The notes beneath the pieces were generated by a model, which was not told the DNA's origin, did no database searches, and saw only the letters and a program-made list of their open reading frames with translations. Source: Mnemiopsis leidyi (lineage: Eukaryota; Ctenophora; Tentaculata; Lobata; Bolinopsidae). Taken from it: 22,696 bases of DNA. Of the stretch, positions 9,630 to 20,883 are shown one piece after another; the first letter of the stretch is position 1, and the number at the start of each line of letters is the position of its first letter. The stretch lies in NCBI GenBank assembly GCA_000226015.1, contig JH152826.1:68519-91214 (forward strand), written 5' to 3'. Made by a program: the position numbers and the translations under genes.

Positions 9630-10760
9630 AACAAAGCACTTGCAAGCGCACAGTTGTCGCGGTGGTACCTTGTCTGACTTCGTCCGACCCTCATTCGAAG
9701 CGAATGGGAATAAAATGACAGGAGGGTGCGCGCTGCCGTACAAGTGGTACCCGACTCTTGCTGATTTGATAGCGATACCCGACTCTCGCTCTAAAACGGA
9801 AAACGGATATAATCTCGTCAAGCGCACATTGCATGGGGACCTCAGACTAATTGTTGCTTTAGCTTTGCCGTGCGCGTGCATTCGCCCGGTAAAGCGCACA
9901 GCGCACCCATCTTTTTTTCAAATTCCTCAAAGTTGCGCGCGCAACGAATTGCGGTAAAAAAATTTTCAAGAGCAGAAAGGGTCACAACATGACACAATGC
10001 ACAAGCCTGTCCCGATCAGCGCGCGCCACAAAAGGTGGCGTAGCAGCCACCGCGCGCAGTGTAAGCAATTAATCTGGTTTAGTGATACCCTAGATGGCTC
10101 GCGCTGCGCGCTCAACGGGCGATGCGCCAGGCCAGAAATGCGTGACAGCGCGTGATGGCCGCGACAGTAGGTTATCAACCTACAACTACAAGCTGCGGCG
10201 CTGCGCGCGCGTTTTATTCTATTTCATGCCATTGTAAGCTTGACTTTTAATTTTGAATTGCGCGTCGGCCGTCCTTGACTAGATTATATCCCTCTATTGC
10301 TTGCTAAGCCAACATAGCTCTGAGTCTGTGGCTCTTGTCTGACTTTGTCCGACCCTCATTCGAAGCGAAAATAATTAAATTATACTAAAGTGCCTAAAGC
10401 GGAGAATAAAATGACGGGAGGGTTGAAGGTGCGCGCTGCTATACAATGTGGCTCGCGCTGCGTGCGCCCTATCAGGACGCACATGTGCTACTACTAGGTA
10501 ATTTGTAGGTTGATAACCTACTGTGCTGTCACGGCCATCGCGCATTTCTAGCCTGGCGACAGAAATGAATAAGAAATTAATCTCCGAATGAGGTGTGAGG
10601 GTAGGACTTAGAGTTTGCTCATGCTCTAACCAAAAGAGTTCTATTTTAAGCCCCGGTTGGTTGATTTTGACAATGGCAGTACTATGTAGGGTAAGGGAGT
10701 CAAATTTGCGCATACAAAGTTTTCTATAGCTGCGTCGCAGCCGCCGGCGTAAGCACCTGG
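9630..10760. repeat. GC-rich island with direct and inverted (foldback) repeats
   Basis: This block is much richer in GC and in GCGCGC runs than the flanks. A direct repeat of about 36 bp (cttgtctgacttcgtccgac ...) occurs at 9669-9704 and 10334-10369, each followed by a second shared motif (taaaatgacaggagggt at 9711, and a variant near 10405). An inverted pair of about 55 bp lies at 10125-10183 and 10505-10558, and each arm contains the near-palindrome gtaggttatcaacctac. Open frames on both strands here are products of low stop density in GC-rich sequence and are not taken as genes. It is probably a compound or nested foldback transposable element. Confidence 0.6.
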
Positions 10761-11782
10761 TTAGGTGAAAGTCATTTTATTCGCCTTGAATCAGAATGAG
10801 GTTGCCTCTAAACTGATTCTGTTCAAGTCCATCGTGCTTTGAACTTAAAGGAAGGCTCAGTGCTACTTGCAAGAAGATCACATGCACATGCAGGAGGCTA
10901 GTTAGGTACGAATAACTTTACACAGGAGATACACCTGCCGTTGTGACGAATCGATCGCGTGACTCAGATGGTGTCACACTCACATGACCTCGTTAGGCTT
11001 ATCAATGCCCTAAATAGGGAAAGAGTAAGAGCAAGCTTCTCTAATGGTGACGAAAGCAGGCCATAATAGGAAGAGGAGGGGCTTATATCTTTATAGTTAT
11101 ACGGTCAAAATAGTTTTTCTCGATTCTTAAACGTATGACACACCCATTTTCTTAAAAATTTATACCATCGCGATCAGGATTTCACTGGCTACACAACAGA
11201 ACTTAACCCCAAACTTTTTTCTGGAGACTGAAAAACTGGCCACGCTAGCCCTTCTGCCTTGTAGTTGTAGCGGCAGCCCCCCGTTGCTCGCCATGCGAAA
11301 TGAGTCACATGACGTGATACTTGCTAGAGGTTGCCTAGCCCTGCTGCCCTGAAGCAAATAACAATGGCAAACACAACCTTATTTCGTCAAGTTTTGATCT
11401 TCGTACTATAGTCGTATTGGTTTTACGGAGCACACATTAATTAAATATTAGTAATGGTATAAGTCACATTCACAACCAATTTCAGCAACATAAAACATAC
11501 TAATAAACCATGGTCATTGAATGTCAAAATCATATCTCATAACATTACGTTAAATTAGCTCGGGCTTGAATTTAGAGTTAGATTTCAGTGACCCGCAGTT
11601 TAACGTTCACAAATTCTGGCTATTAATTCTCAAAACTGCATGCTGGGAGTCCGACCCCAGACAAGGTAAGAGCGTTTATTCCACTATTCGGATAATAGCA
11701 ACATCAGACACTGGTCCAGCTTTACGGGTGTTAGACGAGATGAAAATCGGCAAGTCACAAGAAACAATAAGTTCTATGATTA
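10761..11782. other. Intergenic, no gene recognised
   Basis: There are no convincing exons or RNA genes. Open frames reach 65 codons on the minus strand (11160-11357), and one on the plus strand starting at 11566 runs on into the adjacent inverted-repeat element. Neither shows family similarity. Confidence 0.55.
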
Positions 11783-12287
11783 GGGGTCATTCACATATGA
11801 TTTGGGGTCATTCACATATGATTAGAGGTCATTCACATATGACGTCATCACCTAGAGGGGGAGGGGGTATCCAAATGATGACTTTTGATAACGAGGGAGG
11901 AGGGGGTGGAAGGGGGTTTGGCCAATCATGATGTCATCATTTTTTTTTCATTAAATTTTTAGGGTTTAAAGGATTTTTTGAAAATTTTTACAAAATCAGA
12001 AGGAAAATTTTCAAGTAAAAATTCTGGTTCAGAAATCTGGTGAAAAACTGTGTTCTCACTGACTTAGTATAACAAATTTCAAAAATGACTGCAAATTAAA
12101 AGACGAAAAATCAAAGTTTTTTGACATGAAGAAGGGGGGTTCCGACTGTGATGATATCATTATGGTAATTTACCTCTGACATTTAGGGGGGGGGGGGTTA
12201 TGTCCTGATGACAAATGATGACAGAGGGGGAGGAGGGGGGGGGTAAAAATTACCGAAAATTTGCTGACGGCATATGTGAACGACCCC
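11783..12287. mobile_element. Non-autonomous element with GGGGTC inverted termini and TTA flanks, 505 bp
   Basis: The left end GGGGTCATTCACATATG and the right end CATATGTGAACGACCCC form terminal inverted repeats. TTA stands immediately outside at 11780-11782 and 12288-12290. The left terminus is repeated three times in tandem (near 11783, 11804 and 11825) with a 21-bp period. The interior has G-rich runs (11857-11912, 12185-12243) and several tgatgac/gtcatca motifs, but no coding region. Similar short GGGGTC-TTCACA termini are familiar from MITEs of many invertebrates. I do not assign a superfamily. Confidence 0.65.
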
Positions 12288-12290
12288 TTA

Positions 12291-12659
12291 TAATGAATTC
12301 TAAAAGTAAACGTCTAATGTCAAATCATCATTTCAAAGTCACGTTTTTAGTCTTTACTTTTTTTAAAAGCTGTAATTTTTTAAACAGACCTTGATGGAAA
12401 TTCTAGAATGTTAATGACATAACAAAACAATTAACAATTACAATATGATAAATGTCACTCTACTGTAACACCGTTGAGTTCAGCATATTCGACCAGCGAA
12501 AAGTTTTAGGAATAGTAAAATATAGTTATTGGATTTGGGGGATACCAAATATCTCCAGATGGAAGATGACGGATTCAATCCTAACCTTCGAAGTTAGCAG
12601 TGGTAGCCATGACATTGAGAACAACAAATGATAAGGCAACATTGGACGACATAGTAATA
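12291..12659. other. 3' flank / 3' UTR of CEP120
   Basis: This is the sequence immediately downstream of the CEP120 stop on the minus strand. No canonical AATAAA or ATTAAA was noticed on the minus strand in this stretch, so the 3' end may use a variant signal or lie further left, inside the inverted-repeat element. Confidence 0.5.
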
Positions 12660-15600
12660 TCAGGAGTTTTGAAGGAGGTTTATCTTATTATTGAGTTCTT
12701 GAATCAGCGGATCACTTTTTGTGTAAACACCGGTGTTGAGGAGTGAGTTTCTTTCTTCAATCAATCTCCCAACCTGTTAAAATAAATGTTAGGTCATGTT
12801 AAAGCATCTAGTTAGACTACGAAAATAGATTCTCAATTTCAATGAAGGTGGGAGAAATATTTGTAGTTAACGGTCATCTTTACTGACTGCTGCTTTATCG
12901 ATAGGTGGGAGTTCCTCTTTTTTCTCTTTTTGAGGAACAATCTCTTCTCTCATTTTGTTTATTTCTCCCTTAAGATTTTCTACGTCTTCTCCAAGCTTCG
13001 TCTTCTCTTTCAACTGAAGATTGTCGAATATGGAGATCAATAAAATACTTTAGAAAATTGGATAAACATCCAAATTGCTTAAGCAATATGTACCATGAAG
13101 GAACCTCGTGATTACAAAAACAATTACAGCTTACTTTCTGATCCTCTAGGGAGAGGTAACGTAAACGAGCGTGCTCCATTAAACTCTGTTCGTGATGGAG
13201 CCTTCTCTTGGCGTCTTGCTGGGCCCTCTCACGGACTGAAATGGGGGATTCATGTAATTTCGCTGATTTGAGATGGCAATAGGCAGTTAATCTAAATGTC
13301 CGAGTGGTGTGAGTTGTGAGGTCGAAGGATTATTCTTACCGTTGATAAGCTCTTTTAGAGCTTTTGTCCAACTCTCTTTGTAGTGAAGTTTCGCTTTTTC
13401 TAGAGAAGTTATCTTTCTTTCCATTTCATCCTGAATAAGGGTTAATGAGGTTAGGGTCAGGTAGAGGGAGAATATGAGGAAAAAAGGTACGAAAAAAGAA
13501 AGAAGGAAGGATGGAAAGATGCACGGAAGAATGGAATAGAGGAAGGAAAGGCAGAAGCAATGGAGAAAGAAAGGGCAGAAAGAAAGGAGAAAAGAAGGAT
13601 GAACGAAAGCAAAAAGGAATTTATGAAGATTTGAACAAACCTTCTCCATTTTGAGGATCTCTAGCTGAGATTGCATCTTAGTAGAAGGAGCAATTAGCTG
13701 AGCTTCCCTAGCGGCCTGCAGTTCAGCCGTTCTCTTTTCTAACCTCGCCTCTGCTTCCTCTACCTGAATCAGTGAACTGTCATTGAGCGAACTAAAAGCG
13801 CTAATATGTTGTAATTATCCTTATTGTCTTTCAGGTATCACTTAAATTAAAATTACCACACACTTGACATTCTAGCCACATAGCTGAACGCGCTATATTC
13901 AACTTAGACGATTTGCCTCGATCAACTGATATCCTGGCTCTCTACTTCACTTGGTCCCCGATTCCCACCTGAATTTTAAGATCTATGTTCTGTTTGTCCA
14001 GAGCTGCCAGTCTCTGTTTCTGGAGACTTAGTTTGTGTTCAAACTCTTCCTCCACGCGTCTGCTTGTTTCTCTGATGTCGCTTGTTAGCCGTGCTCTCTC
14101 TCGCGCTAGGTCATCTTGAGACAACGCTAACTGATTTTAGACGACAGTTAATCTCAAATTTCGTAGATTATCTTTAAACTTTACAGCATATAAACTTGCT
14201 AACGTTATGGCATAAGCGAGCCGCTTAGCTTGAGGAATTGATGTTTCGAACTCTGTCAGATCTAAAAAATGCAAGATTCGTAAATAACCGCTGATAACTG
14301 AAAGAAAAATATCAATTTCGCACCTTACGTTCGTGCTCCAAAAGTTGGTTCTCCCGAACCTCCAAGTCCTTCAGCGCTATTTTCATCTTCTCCTTTAATC
14401 TGTTGTATTCCAACACCTGTCTCTTAGCCTCTTCCTCTCTTTCTGATAAAATATATAATGTTTATTCTTTAAACGCGTCATCACTCAGGAGTCCTTCACT
14501 TATTGCGAAATCGAAACTTGGCATTTTTTACCCCCTCTCTTCTTCCATTTGATTAGAAAATCTTTTGAGCACGTGTTGAACTATTACTTTTAGCGTCCTA
14601 CAACCCCCTGCTAAAATCTACGCACAACACTTGAGAGATTGTGAAATTTGTTGCTCAAGTCTTTGCATCAGTTATTGTGAAAGTCTCTCTGTAACAGAGC
14701 CGATACATTAATAAGTCATAATTAGTGGATAATTTAACGCGTCTCGTTAAAGCATCTAGTTTAAATACGAAGTAAAACTCTGAGTGTAGCGAGATTTGTT
14801 GAAGTAGTTAGTCCTCACAGTACCAGGCATATCAAAGATAGTGCGATGGGGAGTTGCAGTTTACATTGCTTTAATGGTCACAATGGATGGGGTGTTGCTA
14901 GGCAACAGCTGGGGAAGACCCCAATACAGGGATTATCTGGCTTCTTGTTTAATAAAACAAAACCCAGATAAGATCCTTGACATATTTCGACGGTTCGCCT
15001 TAACAACTGATAACGCATTTGTCTCTAACGTCCTTAATATCTCCTTTGGCGTGATCATCAGTATGGTAGCTCTACTAGGGACGAGAAAGACCGTTCTAGC
15101 AGTAAAGATAAACAGAGGTAAAACATAAAGAAGAGTATCGGTAACCATCAGACTCTTTACAGCTTTGTTCCTGTTCTGCAACCTCTCTTTCTTCGGTTAC
15201 TACACGCTCCAAGTAGCCATCTTCTATGTGCCTTCTATCTCGGAGGAAGAAGCACCCTCTGTCTTTGTTGGTATGGAGGACTTATGTTTACATGTTCGTC
15301 CCCAATTTTCTTAATACTGCTCTTAACCCGTGCTTCCATTTTGGGAGGGTTGCCCTTTCAGAAGACGCACGTGTGATTGGATAAGCCACTTAATGAGGCG
15401 GTGACATCGTTATTTGAAAATATAGTTAGGAGGAGCAGTATGGTGAGGAATAGGGTGGACCCAGATAACAACCAAATCATGGAGAGAGTGAATCTGTGTT
15501 GTTATTGCTTTTATCGTATAAAAACCAAGATAGACATAGCGTATTTCAAAAACTGGTTATCAAAGCAATCGCCAATCGCAGAGGCGGCTCGTGACGGACT

Positions 15601-16351
15601 AGTCCTTAGTGGGTTGGGTGTCCGGGGGCGACCCGGCGAATTTTTAGGGTCTAGAATGCAGCAGAAGGCACTAAAATATAAATTTTGGTACTGAAACACG
15701 AAATTTGATGGGACTCAAATTTGAGCTTTCGGGACACAGATTTCCTCTTTTGGAGCTTTACGGCAGTCATCGGTCACTGAAGAGTACTACCCAATCGTAC
15801 TTTTTGTCAATTGCCATTTAATAAAAAAACTTTGTCTATGAGACAAGTGATCGCTTTTAGTTATCATGATATAACTGTTTCGATATTGAAGTCTACAATT
15901 CTAGTGACACCTGGAGTTATTACGAGGTCTTAAAGTTTAACATCGCCTCAAATTTTAAAATCACTACAAGTGACAAGTTTGCATTAATTTTAAGGAATCA
16001 GTAATAGCATCTGATCGGTTTCTGACAAATGAAACTCACCCAGTTCTTTTTTCTTCCACTCTGCTGTTATCTGTTTCATTCGAGTTTCTCCTTTTAATTC
16101 CAACTCTGTGAATACAAAATACAGTTTGAAAATCGTGGCCAGTAAGTAAGTCAGTTATTCAACTACACGCATTTCATAGCCTTGATCACATTAAAATCGC
16201 CAATCAGTTTCACATGTACACAGTACAAGTACAGACATGCAGTACCTTTGAGGAACTTCTCCTGTTCCATCTCTTTCCATAATTCCAACTCTAATGCAGC
16301 TTTGTAAGTGTCTTTTTGTCGCTCCGGCACTTCTTCTGTTTTTGTTTCACG
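12660..16351 (-). CDS. CEP120: CEP120 exons 12-20: C-terminal coiled coil and stop
   Basis: Exon 12 contains [19 protein letters not shown] (human [19 protein letters not shown]). Exons 13 to 16 are highly charged heptad-rich helix ([38 protein letters not shown]). Exon 17 has [19 protein letters not shown] (human KSKLHYKQQWGRALKEL). Exon 18 has [13 protein letters not shown] (human QMRLRYLAAEEK). Exon 20 has [15 protein letters not shown], matching RLIEERDTLMRTGVY, and ends in TGA at 12662-12660. In vertebrates the C-terminal coiled coil mediates dimerisation and centriole targeting, including TALPID3 interaction. The exon 19 donor GCA|GTCAGT is chosen by phase: the stronger GTCA|GTAAAG nearby would run exon 20 into a stop. 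Confidence 0.93.
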
Positions 16352-19300
16352 CTACCGAAAGTTAGTCCGGATTCAGAGAAACGGTGATCCGTGATGAATA
16401 ACAATAATCTAATTTCTAATCTGTTATTACTGTTAAATCAAGAAGCGGCAAATTCGGTTGAGAAACAAAATCGTGCGCGCGCTAAGAAAAACAACAGTGA
16501 ATACATAATGTAAAATATTGCTTCTCAGCAATGTCGCCGCGCGTTACGCAAACAACGAGAAAAACAGTTTAACTTAAAGCAACTGCAAGTATGATTAAGG
16601 AGTAAGAACAAATCTCTACGACATTTTGAGCACACATCTTACCCGGTCTGCAGCTTGTCCATTGTAAACAGGTGCTGGTGCAGCACCTTTATCATCTAGC
16701 CAGCCAGCTATCTGTACCTCCCCTATCACTTTGTCTTCTGACTTTGATATTATCTTCCCTGACATCTGCTGCACCCCTCCCTGACCGTGAAATTTGTTTT
16801 TAAAGTTCAGCTTATATATGTGATATTAGACTCTCTCTCAGACAACGTCAACTGGTATTAATGCATCTGGTAGAAAGCAATGAGTTGACGTTTAACTAAG
16901 TAACTAATAACTTCTCTCATGATTAGTCAGTGTATCTTATCTCCCCACTGAACTATAAGAACAATATTGAGTCCAATATTACGTAATAACCTGTAAGAGA
17001 GCAGCTAGAGAAATCACCGCCGTTCCCTCTAAATCTTCTGATCCTCCGGATTTCCTCCAAAACTGGAGAACTAAAGGAACTCTGAAAGAGCAACATTTTT
17101 GCACGAAAGTTTCCAATTAACTGACAATCTCTCCACAACGAGGTCGAAAGTGAAGATTTAGAAAGATAGATTCAACAGTTTTTTTGTTTTTCTCTGCTTG
17201 ACTCGAGTGTAAGGCAAAGAATTTAATGGAAATTCATCAATATATAATTCAAGCGAAATTTTCTTTATCCTCTGCGTGCAACTCGTTGATTGGACAAGGA
17301 AAACTATCTTCTAATGGAAATCAATTTCGATGTACGACATCATCTTCAGTGTCAAATTATTTGTATAATAGCAGTGTTGAAAGTATTAAAACTTCAACTT
17401 TTTTCTGCGTTACTACGCACTTATCAGGACACTTAAATTATTTGTATGATAATAGTGTTGAAAGCATTAAATGAATGAATGAAATAAAATAAATCATCTT
17501 TCAACACTACTTTTGTACAAATAATTTGAGTGTCCTGATGCCTTTGAATACTTTGTCTATCACTCAAGTCAAGAAGAGAACAACAAAAACACTATTGAAC
17601 TTAGCCTCTGATGCGACTCATGAACAATTATCCGATCATTTGGTTGAAAAGTTCAAAAAGATACAATCGGGCCTATGAAATTATTTTGAGATCATAATCT
17701 CAAAATAGTTCTAAAAATGCAAAAAAAGGTAATACAAACTTGGAAAACTGCTGGATAACACTGTCAGTAGCAGCTAGAAAAGAGTACTCGCAAGAAGAGG
17801 GGGGAAGAGGGGTAGAATCTCCTGCTACAAACTGTATGACAGAGGTGGAGTGTGGAGCTGAGGAGCCGAAGTAGGGGTACACGTATCGGATATATCTCTT
17901 ACCGCTCTTATCTGAAGTGGGGCCGAGTTTGTGGGCAGTGTAATTATAGGTGTCATACTAAGTGTACAAATTGTTATAGTACGTGCTAAACTCACGATCT
18001 ATTAGTGCGTGGAACACGTACCGTATATCTTAGTATTATTAGTTAAAAAACAAGCTGGTTGAAGTTTGAATCGCTGTAGCTGTTTAAAGGAAAAACGCTA
18101 AACTAAGGGAAATGAACCATCGACATTTAACAAGTGTGATTGTCTGTGCTGATTTGAAAATAAATTTGATCTTACTTATTTTAGCATTTGAAAGTCGTAT
18201 GTTACACAACCACATATTACAAGGTCCTGAAATAAAACGGATTTAAACTCAAAGATTCATTAAACCTCATAAATTAAATATCCTAAAAACTTTGGCTCAA
18301 AGAAAGACATTTATTCAAGAGTGGAAGAGGACGTTAATTAAGCACAAACTTAATGTTTCTGAATAAAACCCTTCTCCCTAAACAACACAAACCTTGAGTA
18401 AATCTGACACTAGGGGGAGGAGGGGACTGTGGCGGGGAGGGAGAAAGACGTGGTGAGATGGGGGGAGAGGGTGCGCGCGGCGAGGGTTCTCGCACCTCCC
18501 GCTCTGCGTGCAGATCTTGCTCTACCTCGAGGTGCTCGGTGGAAGGAAGTAAGAGCTCATCTGTGTTATCCGTCTCTGGTTGGATAGGAGCAGGGGGTTG
18601 AACAGGTCTCTGTGATTCTTGTCGTAGTGTGAAATGTATCTCTACACTGGGCCGCTCTTCGCCTATAACTTCACCCTGAGACCGAAGAAGTTTGTTAAAT
18701 GCCAAGTCAGTTTTACAATATTTTTGAGCAGTATTTCATTCTGTCTTAGCAACAAGAATCTTATTATTCCGATCAGAGAAAAGTTTTTGGGTTGGGGACA
18801 CACATCTTTCGAATTACGTGACAGCAATTGACCAATGAGAAATCAGGAACGACCAATCAATAAAAGTCAACGCTATCACGTGATATTAACGATCTGAGAC
18901 CCGTCCCCAAAAATACCTTTCTCTAAAGGGAGTCCGAATGTTAATGTTCAACTACCAACCGACGCAGGATGCTGCAAGAAGAGACAAGAATGTAGAGAGT
19001 TGACACAGTCAGCGTCCTCAGGAGCGGTAAGTAACTTTGTGAAGGGAACGTTAACTACACCTACCACATCCGGGCCTGGGGAGTTTAAATATTTGATAAG
19101 ACGCTTAAATGCTTAATCTAATACAGCAAATCTGAATATTAACTCACACTTGAATAGTTCAACTTACAACTTATATACCCTTCTCTAGACTGGCGGGAAA
19201 ACAAAGATCCAAATACTTTTTTAAAAGGGACAGTTCAACAGCTTAACACTTAGGTTGCAATGAAGACTTATACATGTGGCATCGCGACTGTTACAGGGCA

Positions 19301-20847
19301 AACAAATACTGTACCTTGACAAAGCTGTTACAGGGCAAACAAATACTGTACCTTGACAAAGCTGTTACAGGGCAAACAAATACTGTACCTTGACAAAGCT
19401 GTTACAGAGCAAACAAATACTGTACCTTGACAAAGCTGTAGAGAAACGTCCTTCACGGAGGCTAGGTATTTGTAAACGTTTTCCAACGTGCCCCGTAACT
19501 TTACACTGACTCTCTCAATAGGGAAATCTGGCTTTACAGCATTGACAAAGGAAGAATTTGTTATGATGTTGTCCAGTAGGTTGAATCTGAAAATTTTAGT
19601 AAAATCTGTAATGTGCAAAACTTATTGAAATCATCATCGCATCGTTTTACTGTTTTAGTCGATTGATTGTGGACCGTAAAGGAGTACAAGCGATCGAATA
19701 CATATAAGCAAAACAAACAAACTAATTAAACGAAGAGAAAGATAATCTACATGACCGGTTGTCTCGAAGTACCTGAAAGAAAATGCGGCAGGTCTGCTAC
19801 TGTCGATAAGTTTAATGAGATGAGAAGCTGCTATGATCGTTAACGAAAGATTGTAAAGAGGGTCTCCATTAGAGGGTTCTCCCACTTGGTAACACCCTGC
19901 TGCCTCGTCAAGAGATACAAAGAGTTTTTGTGGGGCGGCTTCAGTTTCCTGTGGGATTAAAGCTTATTTTTAACAGTAATGAAATAATGACAAGTTAAAT
20001 TGGCAAGTTTTTATAGCTGTATACATGTGTGAATTTATGTATGGTTGCAATCGCAAGTGGTGCTCGAGGTATCTTTCTGCAAAACTACCTATACACTAAA
20101 ATCCCCTACTTAAATCCTATACTTTATCGAAAAACTAAACTTTATGGAAAAACATTGTTTACCGGCTGTGACTCTCCGTCAGGGTCTTCAGTTGACAACA
20201 TCAGTCTGACTTGAGGCTTGTGAGTTTTGTACTTGCTGCGAGATAGCGGGTACCACTTGTACTCTGAACCCTCACTGGATATGGAACGTAAATCGAGCAT
20301 TATGTGTCCCACCACCTCCGTATTTGTCCCAGATTTTGAATTAAACTGAAGAATTGAGATGTTTATTAACAGTACATGGAATCTCCGAATCTAACAGTTC
20401 AGTAAAAAATGGAGAAAAGCTTCCACAATTATCATAAAAGCATATTCCCGTGATAAATCGGTTTTAAAATTTTAGAATAAGATAAACTTTAAAGCAAATA
20501 ATAACATACCGTTAGCTTCAAGGGGGTCCGCTGTAGTCGGTGTTGGTGAAGAGTTTTGCGGGTCAGTTCCCAAGCAAGTTCAGTATTAAAATAGGGAGCT
20601 GATGTGTGGGACACAGGGTCACTGTTCAGTACTTCGTTAGCAAACTTACATGTAACTTGAAGTTGGGCTCTTGGCTTTGAAGGGAATTGCTTACCTGAAG
20701 TGCATTGACTATAAAAAATTCTATACATTTGGATAACATTTCAGGTGAGAAAATTTGATTGAGAGTATTTGTGTGTGTGTGTGTGCATCTGTGTGTGTGC
20801 GCGCGTCTGTGTGTGTGTGTGTCGATGTGCGTCTGTGTGCATGTGTG

Positions 20848-20883
<36 letters not shown>

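Noticed and set aside
9624..9957. Two open frames of about 90 to 105 codons on opposite strands
   Set aside because: They lie in the GC-rich repeat island, overlap each other and show no family resemblance.
10375..10713. 112-codon minus-strand frame
   Set aside because: It covers half of the foldback repeat; there is no recognisable domain.
11566..11931. 121-codon plus-strand frame with SHMI repeats and Gly-rich end
   Set aside because: The repeats are the triplicated terminus of the inverted-repeat element read as protein, and the glycines come from a G-rich run.
12797..12830. Short similarity ttaaagcatctagttta between CEP120 introns (also near 14749)
   Set aside because: About 20 bases of partial match; too short to call a repeat family without a genome-wide search.
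13287..13676. 129-codon minus-strand frame with Phe/Leu/Ser-rich middle
   Set aside because: It joins CEP120 exons 16 and 17 through the polypyrimidine intron. Splice sites and conserved exon ends show the middle is intronic.
14933..15181. 82-codon minus-strand frame antisense to the GPCR relic
   Set aside because: It mirrors the TM5/TM6 sequence. The plus-strand reading gives recognisable receptor motifs and this one does not.
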